Assembly (NCBI RefSeq): GCF_004963255.1
Contig: NZ_SUGA01000006.1
Span: 1-64,000, forward strand
Direction of reading: 5' to 3'
DNA: 64,000 nucleotides
Source: Mesorhizobium sp.
GTDB lineage: Bacteria > Pseudomonadota > Alphaproteobacteria > Rhizobiales > Rhizobiaceae
Part shown: piece after piece, positions 1 to 8,765 of the stretch
Numbering within the stretch: the stretch's first letter is position 1
How the letters are laid out: every line of letters starts with the position of its first letter
The notes under the pieces: model-generated
What the model saw: the letters and a program-made list of their open reading frames with translations, nothing else
What the model was told of the DNA's origin: nothing
The model's database searches: none
Made by a program: the position numbers and the translations under genes

Positions 1-186
1 GGCAACCTCACAGATCGCGACCACTCCCGAAAGGTGGTCAGGAAACACCGCTTACGAGTGATTGCCCCAGGCCCGCGGTTGCGCGGTTGGCCTGACAGAG
101 ACACTGGGGCACGGATGGCCAGCCGACATTTGCCACTAGCATGGAGCCAGGTCAGTTTTGAACTGGGCAGTCGTGGACTTCCATGA

Positions 187-1224
187 CTAGGCCAAGCCTG
201 CGGCAAAGAATGCTTTCGCGACAGGCTGGAAATATTGCATAGGAACCGCGTGGCCGAGTTTTGTAGTGCCTATCAGCTGACGCGCTAAGACATGGTCATG
301 GACGATCGTCAGGCGTAGTGCCCGCGCCTCGCTCAACACATGTGAAACGCGCTCACCTTCGGCACGGCAAACTAAGAACGGCACCCCGGTTTCACCGCGA
401 ACGTAACGCAGACCGATCAGGACCGCCCTTCCTGTTAAGACCAGCGTGGCGCGATGCACGCCAAGCGCAGGCTCGTCGGCCGCCTCCTCGCGGATGCGAC
501 GCTGTTCACCTTTCAACTCTGGCGCTCCTTGCTGATCCTTCGACTCGCGCGTCACTTCGGTATTGGTCATGCGCATTTCGCGCAGATACAACGCGCGCTG
601 GAGCAGAAGATCGATCAGTCCGCCGACCAGCAGTGCGCCGGCGCCAATTCCCATCAGCAATTTTGTCTCCATAAAGATGAGGCCAACACAGCCCATGCCG
701 CAGATCGGCAGAGGGACCATTGTCTTCCACATCCCGAGAAGGACAATGGAAAAGGTTGCGCTGAGAACCAATACCTTGAACATGGTCTTGCAGACTTCGA
801 CCATGGAACGAGCAGACCCCAAGCGCTTCAGCCCTTCAAAGGGGTCAATTTTCTTAAAGCTGAGCTTCATCGGCTCCAGAGAGAAGACAAATCCACCATT
901 GGCTAGCAGGCTGGCCAAAATCACCGCGGCGACAAGGGTTCCAAGCAGCGGGCCAACAGCCGCGACTGTGAGTTGGACGAGCACAACCAATGCCTGCGGC
1001 ACCGCGGTATCGAAAGGTAGGCTCTGCAACTTGGTGGCTAATAGGAGCGCTTCCCGGCATTTGTCCTCGATCACGCTGCCTCTTAGCCAAAGGTAGCCGA
1101 GCCCAGCGCAAGTCCCGACCGCGCGGACGAAATCGGAGCTACGTGGCAGCTGTCCTTTTTTGCGCGCTTCACTTAACTTCTTCGGGCTGGCGGCGTGTGT
1201 CTTCTCTTCACTTGTGTCGCTCAT
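187..1224 (-). CDS. rhcU: RhcU, T3SS export-gate switch protein (FlhB/YscU/SctU family)
   Basis: Inner-membrane component of the type III export apparatus that sets substrate specificity. The 345-residue protein begins with the polar N-terminus typical of the family ([20 protein letters not shown]), followed by about four hydrophobic segments and a soluble C-terminal domain. The start at 1224 is chosen because its ATG overlaps the rhcT stop (ATGA); an upstream in-frame start would lie inside rhcT. It is the last visible gene of the nolB-rhcU operon. Oddity: where FlhB/YscU proteins carry the autocleavage motif NPTH, this protein reads LTGRA (about residues 263-267). Family assignment is firm from order and sequence; whether the protein can self-cleave is doubtful. 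Confidence 0.93.
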   Translation of the reverse strand: MSDTSEEKTHAASPKKLSEARKKGQLPRSSDFVRAVGTCAGLGYLWLRGSVIEDKCREALLLATKLQSLPFDTAVPQALVVLVQLTVAAVGPLLGTLVAAVILASLLANGGFVFSLEPMKLSFKKIDPFEGLKRLGSARSMVEVCKTMFKVLVLSATFSIVLLGMWKTMVPLPICGMGCVGLIFMETKLLMGIGAGALLVGGLIDLLLQRALYLREMRMTNTEVTRESKDQQGAPELKGEQRRIREEAADEPALGVHRATLVLTGRAVLIGLRYVRGETGVPFLVCRAEGERVSHVLSEARALRLTIVHDHVLARQLIGTTKLGHAVPMQYFQPVAKAFFAAGLA

Positions 1225-2039
1225 GGCAGCAATTTGTCGAACCACTCCAGCACGCCGTTGGCACGTGTGACCTCCAGTTTCATGCTCTCCACCAGATAGG
1301 CAGCGTAGGTGACCATGAGAACTGGAAAGACAATGTTCTTGATTGCCGGAGACGGTTGGCTCGCCTTAAATTGCGGGGCAAAGCGACGCAGCAGCATCAT
1401 CGATATATCAATCAGTATCAGGAAGAACACGACAGGCCCCGAAACCAATAATGCCGTGCGCATTATGCTGTCGAGAAGCCCCAACAACTCCATTGCTCCT
1501 GGCCCGCTCAGTGTCGGGTGAAACTGATACACCGGCCAGATCAAGTAGCTGCGGTACAGGACACTGATCAAAGTTTCCAGGCCTCCTGATCCGACGAATA
1601 TGGCAATCGCAGTGATCCCCAGAAAAACGCCCATCGCGGAAGCCTGACTGTTCGTCGCGGGATCGGCCGAAGCGGTCGGGCTGCTGATGCCGCGTTGGTT
1701 GTCGATAAGCTCCCCGGCAGCCTGAAGGCCCCAAAGCGGAATGCCAAGAAAAGTGCCAAGGAGTACACCGACAAAAACTTCCTTGAATCCGAGCAGGGTT
1801 AGCTGGATCAGGCGCGTATCAGGATCCAGCGCCGGCAATCCGCCGCTGACGTGTGCCAGGCATGGTAGTGCGAAGCCAACAGCCAAACAGCCCCGGATCA
1901 GCCCACTGATCTGCGAGCGTGTGAATACGGGAAAGATCAGCATGATGCCCATCGCGCGGGCTGCCCCAAGACCTGCCGCAACGACGAGTTCGAAAGCCGT
2001 CTGGATCAGAATTTGAATATCGGCCGATGGCGCGTCCAT
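1221..2039 (-). CDS. rhcT: RhcT, T3SS export apparatus membrane protein (SpaR/YscT/FliR family)
   Basis: Integral membrane protein of 272 residues that forms part of the export gate with RhcR and RhcS. It shows several long hydrophobic segments (for example around residues 10-35, 70-95 and 175-215) and the usual family length of about 260-270. Its ATG lies 8 bases after the rhcS stop and its TGA overlaps the rhcU ATG, so it is translationally coupled within the nolB operon. No defect is seen. Confidence 0.94.
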   Translation of the reverse strand: MDAPSADIQILIQTAFELVVAAGLGAARAMGIMLIFPVFTRSQISGLIRGCLAVGFALPCLAHVSGGLPALDPDTRLIQLTLLGFKEVFVGVLLGTFLGIPLWGLQAAGELIDNQRGISSPTASADPATNSQASAMGVFLGITAIAIFVGSGGLETLISVLYRSYLIWPVYQFHPTLSGPGAMELLGLLDSIMRTALLVSGPVVFFLILIDISMMLLRRFAPQFKASQPSPAIKNIVFPVLMVTYAAYLVESMKLEVTRANGVLEWFDKLLP

Positions 2040-2047
2040 GGGGCGGA

Positions 2048-2296
2048 CTAGTAGCTAAGTGTCATTGCGGGAAACTCGGTGAAGATCTGATCGGCTAGCT
2101 CTATGAGCGGGGCGCTTAGCACAGGAGCAAACAGCCCAATCACCGCGACAACGACCAGAAGCTTCACGGTGAGCGGCAAGCTTTCATCCTGGATCTGCGT
2201 CGCCGCCTGGAGGATGCCGATGACGAGGCCGACAACCACTGATGCAATGAGCGGCGGTAGAATCCAGATCATGAAAACCACCAGTGATTGGCTCAT
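2048..2296 (-). CDS. rhcS: RhcS, small T3SS export apparatus membrane protein (YscS/FliQ family); start uncertain
   Basis: Two-helix membrane protein of the export gate, recognised by the core containing [19 protein letters not shown] and [10 protein letters not shown], which matches FliQ/YscS. From the only ATG (2296) it has 82 residues, a little short for a family of about 88-92. The reading frame upstream continues with family-like residues (TESSIITL), equivalent to the normal MTxES... start, but no ATG, GTG or TTG is available there. A GGGAGG ribosome-binding site lies just before an ATC codon at 2321-2323 (CTG at 2327-2329 is the other candidate). The protein may therefore start at a non-canonical codon just after the rhcR stop. 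Gene order rhcR-S-T supports the identity. Confidence 0.88.
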   Translation of the reverse strand: MSQSLVVFMIWILPPLIASVVVGLVIGILQAATQIQDESLPLTVKLLVVVAVIGLFAPVLSAPLIELADQIFTEFPAMTLSY

Positions 2297-2325
2297 AAGA
2301 GTAATGATGCTGGATTCAGTGATGA

Positions 2326-2991
2326 TCAGCCTCCCGGTAACGTATAACTCAGCACAAGCCCATGCATCAATTTTGACCAACCATCAATGGCAACAAACAA
2401 GAAGATCTTGAACGGGACAGATATAACAGTTGGTGAGACCATCGACATACCCATTGCCATCAAGATAGTTGTCACTATCAGATCTATAACAATAAAAGGC
2501 AGATAAAGTAGAAATCCTATCTCAAATCCGCGCTTCAATTCTGATAGCAAGAAAGATGGTACAAGTATTGCAAAGTCATCAGGCGTGGCTGCAGCGTGCA
2601 TTTCCTCTGGCCAGACCTTTTCTGTCGAAGATAGGAAAAATCGCCGCTGCTCTTCATTTGTGAATTTCTTGAGATGCTCGCGCAAGGGCTCACTTCCGGC
2701 TTTAGCGGCGCTTACCCAGTCGTCGAATGTCTGATAGTGGAGCTTGGGATCCGACATGCGGTCATAGGTCTGCTCAGCAACGGGCGCACTAACGAACATA
2801 GTGAGGATCATCGCCGCGGCGTACAGCACCACATTGGGTGGTATGGTCTGGGTCCCGAGCGCATTGCGGACGAGGAAAAGAACAATTGATACCTTTACAA
2901 AGGCCGTTGTCGTGGCAACTGCTAAAACCAGCAGACCGAGTCCGGCGGTAACCGCAAGAAGCGCCAGGATTGTCGGCTGAGCTTCACTCAT
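2326..2991 (-). CDS. rhcR: RhcR, T3SS export apparatus membrane protein (YscR/FliP family)
   Basis: A 221-residue inner-membrane protein of the export gate. The N-terminal hydrophobic segments (residues 8-60), the FVKVSIVLFLVRNALG motif, the periplasmic loop with Asp/Lys/Gln-rich sequence, and the C-terminal FLLYLPFIVIDLIV segment are hallmarks of the YscR/FliP family. The ATG at 2991 overlaps the end of rhcQ by 8 bases (ATGAGTGA), which decides the start against an in-frame start further upstream. The stop lies inside the GGGAGGCTGATC stretch that serves rhcS. Confidence 0.94.
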   Translation of the reverse strand: MSEAQPTILALLAVTAGLGLLVLAVATTTAFVKVSIVLFLVRNALGTQTIPPNVVLYAAAMILTMFVSAPVAEQTYDRMSDPKLHYQTFDDWVSAAKAGSEPLREHLKKFTNEEQRRFFLSSTEKVWPEEMHAAATPDDFAILVPSFLLSELKRGFEIGFLLYLPFIVIDLIVTTILMAMGMSMVSPTVISVPFKIFLFVAIDGWSKLMHGLVLSYTLPGG

Positions 2992-4048
2992 TGCATGCAA
3001 ACCCGCCACGGAGCCTGATGCCCAGCTCTTCTCCGATGCGGACAATGTCGCCACGCCCGATACGCTGACCATTGGCCACTATGTCGACCGGGCCGTCGAT
3101 CGGCCATCCAAGTTCAAAAATATGCCCTTCGCCGGCACTTCTTAATTCCCCAAGAGAAATAGGCCAGCGGCCGCATTCAAAGACAAGCACGATCTCGACA
3201 TCGTCGAGATCCTTAGTAAGCTCCAGTTGCGATCCGGGTTGTGTCATATGCGCACTCTCCAAAGGACACGGTCGCGGGCGGAAAGGCCCCCGCAAGATTA
3301 ATTCATCGCCGTCAAGATCCGCCTCGGCGCACAACTGGCCGACAGCTAGGGTGATCTGGCCGCGGCCGAACGGCGCAATATCGGGCAACAATGCATCACC
3401 GACACATGCGCTTCGAAGAAGCGCCGCAGGAAGGCGAAGCGTGCCGACCTCTCCTGCAACAATGAGCGGGAGCTCTGGAGGCAGCCCGCCCAGCTGCCGC
3501 GGCAACTGGGCAAGCAGTTCGCCTAGCGCGCGAAACGCAGGCGGTACTAAGCCGTCAAGTGGCGTGAACAGGAATAGACGGCCCTTGCCCTTGACCGCGC
3601 CGAAAATGATGTCGAGTTCAAGATGAGGAGCCAGCATCGTGGCTTCGCATACCCGCACGAGTTGCACGTTCAGACGCGTCGTCTCCTCCAGTCGAGTGAC
3701 AAGCGGCTCCAGAGCGAGTTCGAGAATTAGCGAAGCAGTTGGCTCGGAAGGGAAGGCCAAGCCGTTCTGCACTGTCGTGATGAACTCCTCTACGAGCGGG
3801 CGCGACAGTGACAAGATGACCGTTTCGGCTCCCACTCTCCAGACGCAGTCAAGCATCGGAATGGCAGCAGGTTCCTGCTGCCAGACAAGCCCTGCCGTTC
3901 GCACCGATAGCGGCACCTCGTTGATCCGGCTTTGAAACGGCGTGCGCGGCGCTGCTGTATCATTGAGCCACGAGACAACCGTGTGGGACAGTTTCAGAAC
4001 TGGTTCGAACATGGCGGGTGTGACCGCAGCGCCTATCAAAGACTGCAC
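2984..4048 (-). CDS. rhcQ: RhcQ, T3SS cytoplasmic ring / sorting-platform protein (YscQ/SpaO/SctQ family)
   Basis: C-ring or sorting-platform component of about 354 residues. The C-terminal ~75 residues (from VEIVLVFECGRWPISLGEL to GEELGIRLRGG) form a SpoA (SPOA/FliN-like) domain, and the N-terminal part is variable, as in other YscQ proteins. No ATG is available at the 5' end: the frame begins with GTG at 4048, 53 bases after the y4yJ stop, without an obvious ribosome-binding site, so the exact start is uncertain. It overlaps rhcR at its 3' end. Confidence 0.88.
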   Translation of the reverse strand: MQSLIGAAVTPAMFEPVLKLSHTVVSWLNDTAAPRTPFQSRINEVPLSVRTAGLVWQQEPAAIPMLDCVWRVGAETVILSLSRPLVEEFITTVQNGLAFPSEPTASLILELALEPLVTRLEETTRLNVQLVRVCEATMLAPHLELDIIFGAVKGKGRLFLFTPLDGLVPPAFRALGELLAQLPRQLGGLPPELPLIVAGEVGTLRLPAALLRSACVGDALLPDIAPFGRGQITLAVGQLCAEADLDGDELILRGPFRPRPCPLESAHMTQPGSQLELTKDLDDVEIVLVFECGRWPISLGELRSAGEGHIFELGWPIDGPVDIVANGQRIGRGDIVRIGEELGIRLRGGFACNE

Positions 4049-4101
4049 GGTCGTGTCATTCGGACGACCTCTTGCGACCGTCGGATCCGGTTGCGCGGCA
4101 T

Positions 4102-4614
4102 TTAGGCAAGCGACCCCCTCGCATATTTCAGCAGTATCTCATCGTCGGCCTCGATCTCGGCTGCGGCCTCCGAATGAGTCTCGACGGCGCGCCGCACGTC
4201 GTCCTCGATTTGTTGCCATTTGTCCCTTGCCGCCGAACATATGACCCATAGCTCCCTCGTCCTGGACGCCGCCATCTCAGCCTCCTCTTGAGCGATTTGG
4301 GTATCATCAAGCATCTGCCGTCTGGAATTGATCTCAGCGGCAAGTTGTTCAGTGTGAAGGCGGTGACGGTCGAGCGCTGCGCTAGACAAGTTGTCGAGTG
4401 ACATCAGATGCTGATAGAGCGCTGCTTCTTTTCTTGAACAATGTTGCTGTATCATTGCAAGCTCCCTAGAGGCATTTTGTACGGCTGAGGCGGCCACATC
4501 GCGCTGGGCTTCCTTCTTGGACAGCTCGCCAAGGGCACGACGCTCTTGCATTTCCTTCAGAAGCCGTATACTCGAAGACTGAATCCAGTTTACGCGGTCA
4601 GACGCGACATCCAT
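4102..4614 (-). CDS. Y4yJ-like T3SS stalk protein (YscO/FliJ/SctO-type)
   Basis: A 170-residue, strongly helical and charged protein predicted to form a long antiparallel coiled coil (Glu/Gln/Arg/Ala-rich throughout, almost no hydrophobic runs). In rhizobial T3SS operons the gene between rhcN and rhcQ (y4yJ in strain NGR234) occupies the position of the YscO/FliJ stalk that links the ATPase to the export gate. Its ATG (4614) lies inside the 3' end of rhcN (25-base overlap). Function is inferred from position, size and coiled-coil character, because sequence identity within this family is low. Confidence 0.82.
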   Translation of the reverse strand: MDVASDRVNWIQSSSIRLLKEMQERRALGELSKKEAQRDVAASAVQNASRELAMIQQHCSRKEAALYQHLMSLDNLSSAALDRHRLHTEQLAAEINSRRQMLDDTQIAQEEAEMAASRTRELWVICSAARDKWQQIEDDVRRAVETHSEAAAEIEADDEILLKYARGSLA

Positions 4615-5948
4615 GCGACCGTCTCCTCGAAATCTGACGCGTCATCTTCGCTCTGGCGCAGAAACTCCCTCAGTTCGTCGATTGACGCGACAGCCCGGTC
4701 AGTCAGGGGATCTCCACCTGGCTTGTATTCGCCAACATTGATCAAGAACTCGGTCTCGGCATAGCGCGACAGGAGCTCGCGGAAAATGGATGCTGCCTTG
4801 CGATGTGTCCCCGAAACGACTGCATCCATGACGCGGCTGCGACTCTGCAGCACATCAATAGCGGGGAAATGCGATCGCGCCGCAATAGCGCGTGAGAGGA
4901 TGACATGGCCATCGAGAATACCACGCGATTCCTCGGCGATTGGATCACCCGTGCCATCACCCTCTACAAGCACCGTATAGAAGGCCGTGATTGAGCCCCG
5001 CTCACCCATGCCGGCGCGCTCGAGCAGGCCTGGCAGCATGCCAAAAACGGAAGGAGGAAAGCCCCGTCGCGTCGGCGGCTCACCCGCAGCAAGGCCTATT
5101 TCGCGCATAGCGCGGCAGAAGCGCGTCAGCGAATCCAGCATGAGAGCAACGCGTAGGCCTTGATCGCGGAAATATTCCGCGAGCGCAGTCGCCATTGGAG
5201 CGCATTGCGCACGCTCTACCGCCGAGCGGTCGGATGTTTCAACCACGACGACCGTACGGAGAAGGCCCTCTTCACCAAGATTCCTTTCGATGAATTCACG
5301 AACTTCCCGTCCACGTTCGCCTATGAGCGCCACTATGACGACGTCAGCGGCGGCACCCTTTACGATCTGTGACAACAGCGTCGACTTGCCACCACCTGGC
5401 TCGCCATAAATCCCGATCCGCTGGCCCTCGCCGCACGTCAGCAGACCATCGAGGACACGGACCCCAAGCGGGAATGGCCGCTCAATCATGCGCCTCGTCA
5501 TCGGATTGGGGGCTCTGCCATGCAGGGGCCGAGTTTCGACGGTCTTGATTTCGCCTTTGCCGTCCAATGGGCGGCAACGACTGTCGATCACGCGACCGAG
5601 CAAATCGCCGCCGACGGGCACCTCACGCATTCGGCCAGTGGCCACGACCTCTGCGCGGCTGGATAGGCCCACCAAGTCCCCGATCGGTGTCAGCAATACA
5701 CCATCACCCGACAGGCCGATCACCTCGGCCTCGAGCGACAGCCCGGTTCGCGGGTCCTCTAGGAGGCAAAGTTCCCCAATACGAGTGTCTGGCAAGACGG
5801 CATGAACCAGTGTGCCGATAGCCCGCGTGATCCGACCGCGCACCGCACGCGTGTCAATTCGCTTGGCCGCAGCCCTCAAAGACGAGATTGCTGGAACGAG
5901 AGCTCGAGTGTGGGCGTCAGCGTTATGTTCTGGGACGGGCTTTCTCAT
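4590..5948 (-). CDS. rhcN: RhcN, T3SS ATPase (YscN/FliI/SctN family)
   Basis: Cytoplasmic hexameric ATPase that unfolds and releases effectors from chaperones. The 452-residue protein shows the Walker A loop GEPGGGKSTLLSQ (about residue 185), the Walker B segment ALMLDSLTRF, the catalytic-Glu region GERGREVREFIERN, and a C-terminal domain ending in a typical SIDELREFLRQ region. The ATG at 5948 overlaps the nolV stop (ATGA), and its end overlaps the following stalk gene. Length and motifs are complete, so it should be active. Confidence 0.96.
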   Translation of the reverse strand: MRKPVPEHNADAHTRALVPAISSLRAAAKRIDTRAVRGRITRAIGTLVHAVLPDTRIGELCLLEDPRTGLSLEAEVIGLSGDGVLLTPIGDLVGLSSRAEVVATGRMREVPVGGDLLGRVIDSRCRPLDGKGEIKTVETRPLHGRAPNPMTRRMIERPFPLGVRVLDGLLTCGEGQRIGIYGEPGGGKSTLLSQIVKGAAADVVIVALIGERGREVREFIERNLGEEGLLRTVVVVETSDRSAVERAQCAPMATALAEYFRDQGLRVALMLDSLTRFCRAMREIGLAAGEPPTRRGFPPSVFGMLPGLLERAGMGERGSITAFYTVLVEGDGTGDPIAEESRGILDGHVILSRAIAARSHFPAIDVLQSRSRVMDAVVSGTHRKAASIFRELLSRYAETEFLINVGEYKPGGDPLTDRAVASIDELREFLRQSEDDASDFEETVAWMSRLTA

Positions 5949-6568
5949 AGCTCGCCTTTCTCACAGAGCGTCCCGAAACCAAGGCGCAGCGCGCGCATCT
6001 GGGCGTCAAGTCCAAGGTCAACATTGCCGTACTCGCTCCACAGCACGCAGCGTTGCGGCGACAATGTCGGGTCGGGCTCGATCCGCACCCTTGGTCGACC
6101 ATCCTGGCCGTCGCATCGAGCAAACTCTCGTGCAAGCATGTCGACTTGCATGGGAGAAACATGAAGGCAAACGTCGGCGCCGCTGTATTGACACTCTATG
6201 GCGTGACGAACAGCCCTCACCAATAGCTCGCCCGGATCGAAAGCGCCGATAAGATCGCTCAATATTTCCATCACGAGCTGCGGCAATTCCTGCTCCAGAG
6301 CCGCCTTTCGTCGCGCGATTTCGGAGATTGTCTCCGCAATCAACCCTGCCATCTCCTCGGTGCCTGCATTCGAGCCCTCCATGTGGCCGCGCGCCCACGC
6401 CCGCTGGTAAACCGCGCGTGCCCAGTTTCGAACGCGCTGCCGATGCCGTTCTGCCGCGGCAAGGGCTTGCGCGGCGCTGTGCCAGGTTTCGAGCTCGCTC
6501 GCGGGTATCAGTGGTCCGACTGGACGCATCTGCGGCGCTATTGGCCCCTCGGAAAGTTCGACTGTCAT
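5945..6568 (-). CDS. nolV: NolV, T3SS ATPase regulator (YscL/FliH/SctL family)
   Basis: A 207-residue cytoplasmic protein of the YscL/HrpE/FliH type that ties the ATPase RhcN to the sorting platform. The N-terminal half is Ala/Arg/Glu-rich and helical (SAAQALAAAERHRQRVRNWA), with a conserved globular C-terminal part (ADVCLHVSPMQVDMLA, then DLGLDAQMRALR). The start ATG overlaps the nolU stop (ATGA) and the stop overlaps the rhcN ATG. Position after nolU and before rhcN is exactly that of nolV in Sinorhizobium fredii. Confidence 0.92.
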   Translation of the reverse strand: MTVELSEGPIAPQMRPVGPLIPASELETWHSAAQALAAAERHRQRVRNWARAVYQRAWARGHMEGSNAGTEEMAGLIAETISEIARRKAALEQELPQLVMEILSDLIGAFDPGELLVRAVRHAIECQYSGADVCLHVSPMQVDMLAREFARCDGQDGRPRVRIEPDPTLSPQRCVLWSEYGNVDLGLDAQMRALRLGFGTLCEKGEL

Positions 6569-7203
6569 TTCACCGGGGTCTCTGTCTCAAAATGAGCTAC
6601 TACAAGTGAAAGCAATTGGCCGGCGGCGGTCCAATGCTCATGTGCTGGAGTCTCCGCGGCAGTCCCCTCGGGCAATCGAAGAAGCACGCGGTTACGCTCG
6701 GTCGCTGAACTGTCCTGGAGCCAAGCTCCAAGACATGCGTGTCCATCGTATTCGATTTGCTGAGCGAGTTTTTCTGGGTCCGAGATCAGTCTTTTGTCAA
6801 CAGCATGCAGCAGGTGTCGGATTCCGAATGCGTGTGCATCCACGCCGATGCGTTTAACAAGGATGGCAAGCTCAGGCTGAGAGACAAACGCGACCAGCGA
6901 ACGGGCATGCCAGATACTACCAGCAAGAAGGGTCGCTCGATATGGATCATGCCCGCGTAGAAGGTCCGGCCTGCAGCCGATGTGGTTCAGATCCACGTCA
7001 TCGTTGCCCAGCAATTCTGCCAGCCTTGGATGCAGTCTGGAACACTTCTGCAACTTCACTAACGTTTCGGCCGATAACGCTGGATCAAGACGCGCCGCAA
7101 GACGGGTTGGATGGGCCGAAGCCGCAAGCTCGCTCGCGCCCGGAAAGTGCGGACCATCAGGTCGGGCGGTCTGTATAGGCATTGGCAATGAGATGTCACC
7201 CAC
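6565..7203 (-). CDS. nolU: NolU, T3SS accessory protein (SctK-like)
   Basis: About 212 residues from the GTG at 7203, which overlaps the end of nolT (GTGGGTGA). An alternative ATG at 7182 would give 205 residues. A longer in-frame extension upstream would lie inside nolT and is rejected. The protein has Leu/His-rich helical segments and no signal peptide. By order (nolB-T-U-V) it is NolU, a component thought to correspond to the YscK/OrgA-type sorting-platform adaptor. That functional equivalence is inference; the family itself is recognised from context and sequence. Confidence 0.87.
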   Translation of the reverse strand: MGDISLPMPIQTARPDGPHFPGASELAASAHPTRLAARLDPALSAETLVKLQKCSRLHPRLAELLGNDDVDLNHIGCRPDLLRGHDPYRATLLAGSIWHARSLVAFVSQPELAILVKRIGVDAHAFGIRHLLHAVDKRLISDPEKLAQQIEYDGHACLGAWLQDSSATERNRVLLRLPEGTAAETPAHEHWTAAGQLLSLVVAHFETETPVK

Positions 7204-8032
7204 GTCCAATTGCAGGCATTCTTTTGCGAATGGCCTCGACAGCAGAAGCATCCCGGCGCCCCTCGACCTTGGAAACGCCGGTTGATTGCTTGCGCCGACG
7301 CGTAACAACGCCGATCAAGAGATAACAGGCCACGGCGAATACGGCTGCGGCAAAACCTGTTACGGTCGCCAGAAGTGGCGCAGGAAGAGGTAGTGATGCT
7401 TGTGGCAAAACAGCAGTCGGATCGGGCCGTTGCTCGTGTGCGGAACGTTCTACCGGCACCAAAACCACTTCCACCTTATCGTAGGACAGGCCTTCGATGC
7501 TGTCGGCTACAAGCATCTTTATCTTTGGCAGCAGAGCCGCGACATTTGTTTTTGCGTCGTGCCTGATAAACACCGAGGCCGAGGATGGCGTGGCACCGGC
7601 TCGCACAAGGTCGTTATGCGGCAGCACGACGTGAACACGTACAGAAAAAACGCCATCGATATCGCTGATCGTCCGCGACAACTCTTCGCTCAGGGCATAC
7701 ACGTAACGGGCACGCTCTTCGGTCGGCGAGGCAATCAGGCCTGATCCTTGGAATATCTCACCGAGGTTCTTGAAGGATTGGCGCGGCAGCCCCTTGGCGT
7801 TCAGAAGGTTGATTGAGAAGGCGAGCAGCTTTTCGTCAACCTGGATCGTGCTGGTTCCATCCTTGGCGACCACCCGGATCGCGGCGACCCCGTTGTCTTC
7901 AAGAAGTGCGAGCATTTCATTTGCCTCACGCTCTTGCAATTGCGTGTAGAGGTCGGCTTTGCAAGCAGTGAGGGCGACGAGAACTGGCAGCATGACAAGT
8001 CTAACCGACCGCCACCCTGACAGGCCACGCAT
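7196..8032 (-). CDS. rhcJ: RhcJ (NolT), T3SS inner-membrane ring lipoprotein (YscJ/SctJ family)
   Basis: Forms the periplasmic inner-membrane ring of the injectisome. From the ATG at 8032 the 278-residue protein begins with a textbook lipoprotein signal (Arg-rich n-region, hydrophobic core, lipobox LTAC at about residues 21-24), followed by the YscJ motifs LYTQLQEREANEMLALL, GLPRQSFKN and RVHVVLP. A C-terminal transmembrane helix (about residues 215-240) and a basic tail follow. An ATG nine codons upstream (8059) is possible, but 8032 has the better ribosome-binding site (GAGGG) and signal-peptide fit. It ends overlapping nolU. Confidence 0.93.
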   Translation of the reverse strand: MRGLSGWRSVRLVMLPVLVALTACKADLYTQLQEREANEMLALLEDNGVAAIRVVAKDGTSTIQVDEKLLAFSINLLNAKGLPRQSFKNLGEIFQGSGLIASPTEERARYVYALSEELSRTISDIDGVFSVRVHVVLPHNDLVRAGATPSSASVFIRHDAKTNVAALLPKIKMLVADSIEGLSYDKVEVVLVPVERSAHEQRPDPTAVLPQASLPLPAPLLATVTGFAAAVFAVACYLLIGVVTRRRKQSTGVSKVEGRRDASAVEAIRKRMPAIGRG

Positions 8033-8068
8033 GATTTCGCCCTCGGCCAAGCCAATCATGCGCGCGGT

Positions 8069-8578
8069 TCAGCCTTCCTTCAAAAGTTTATTCACGGATG
8101 ATGTGACGCCGCTGACGCCTTTGGAGATAAGCGCCACCTGGGTGACGCCGTTGTAAACATCCCGAAGACCAGCCATCATCGTTTCGAAGTCTTGCCCTTG
8201 TTGGGGAATGCCCGAGATTCCGGTTCCCGCCTCACCTGGAACGGGAAGCTTCTGCGCCGGTCCCGGTAGAGCGCCCTTCGAAAGGGCTATGTCATGGTCG
8301 AGCGCGGGGAAGGAAACAGTGTTGTGTGGATATAGGGAGGAAATCGTCTGCAACACGCGATCGCCCATGCCGCTCGTCGGCGCAGCCGCGCGCTGAACAT
8401 CCATCGCCGCAGCAACTGGCGCCGCACTCGCTGGCCCCGCGGCGGCATCGTTTTTCAGCGAGTCGGCTGCATGCCCTAAGGCGCGCTCAAACTGGGCCTG
8501 CTCGACAATCGACGGTGATCCGACCCTGGGGAGGCCAGCCGTTAGAGTGGCAGAGATCGACGTGACAGGCATCATCAT
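8069..8578 (-). CDS. nolB: NolB (NopB-type), T3SS inner-rod / early secreted protein (SctI-like)
   Basis: First gene of the T3SS operon. From the triple-Met start (8578-8570; MMMPVTSISATL) it has about 169 residues. The sequence is low-complexity, Ala/Ser-rich and lacks hydrophobic helices; the C-terminal part (DFETMMAGLRDVYNGVTQVALISKGVSGVTSSVNKLLKEG) resembles the conserved C-terminus of inner-rod proteins. Upstream in-frame codons would extend it without a clear RBS and are not used. A tts box lies about 80 bases upstream, so expression should depend on TtsI. Confidence 0.88.
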   Translation of the reverse strand: MMMPVTSISATLTAGLPRVGSPSIVEQAQFERALGHAADSLKNDAAAGPASAAPVAAAMDVQRAAAPTSGMGDRVLQTISSLYPHNTVSFPALDHDIALSKGALPGPAQKLPVPGEAGTGISGIPQQGQDFETMMAGLRDVYNGVTQVALISKGVSGVTSSVNKLLKEG

Positions 8579-8656
8579 GTAAGGACTCGGTTGCTCTCTC
8601 TGACCGGGCGAGCCCCGCCCATTCATCACCCGGTGTCGGCGCAACACTCCTAGGGG

Positions 8657-8678
8657 GGCAAGCTGACAACAAGCTGAC
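8657..8678 (-). promoter_or_regulatory. tts box upstream of nolB
   Basis: Read on the minus strand the site begins GTCAGCTTGTTG and continues TCAGCTTGCC. It matches the tts-box pattern GTCAG-N-TT-N-T-C-G-N-A-AGCT at most fixed positions, with T for the first C of the core and C for A before AGCT. It lies about 80 bases upstream of nolB and points towards it, which is the normal arrangement for TtsI activation of the nolB operon. Confidence 0.8.
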
Positions 8679-8765
8679 TAACGGCGGCGTCATTTCGACA
8701 ATCTAAAATCTCTTCGGCAATTTAGTCACTTGTGATGATTTCAGCGTTTGGTTTATCAGTGCGAC

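Noticed and set aside
152..172. GTCAGTTTTGAACTGGG resembling a tts box downstream of rhcU
   Set aside because: Only the GTCAG-TT part fits; the TCG core and AGCT are missing, and no gene in the right orientation follows.
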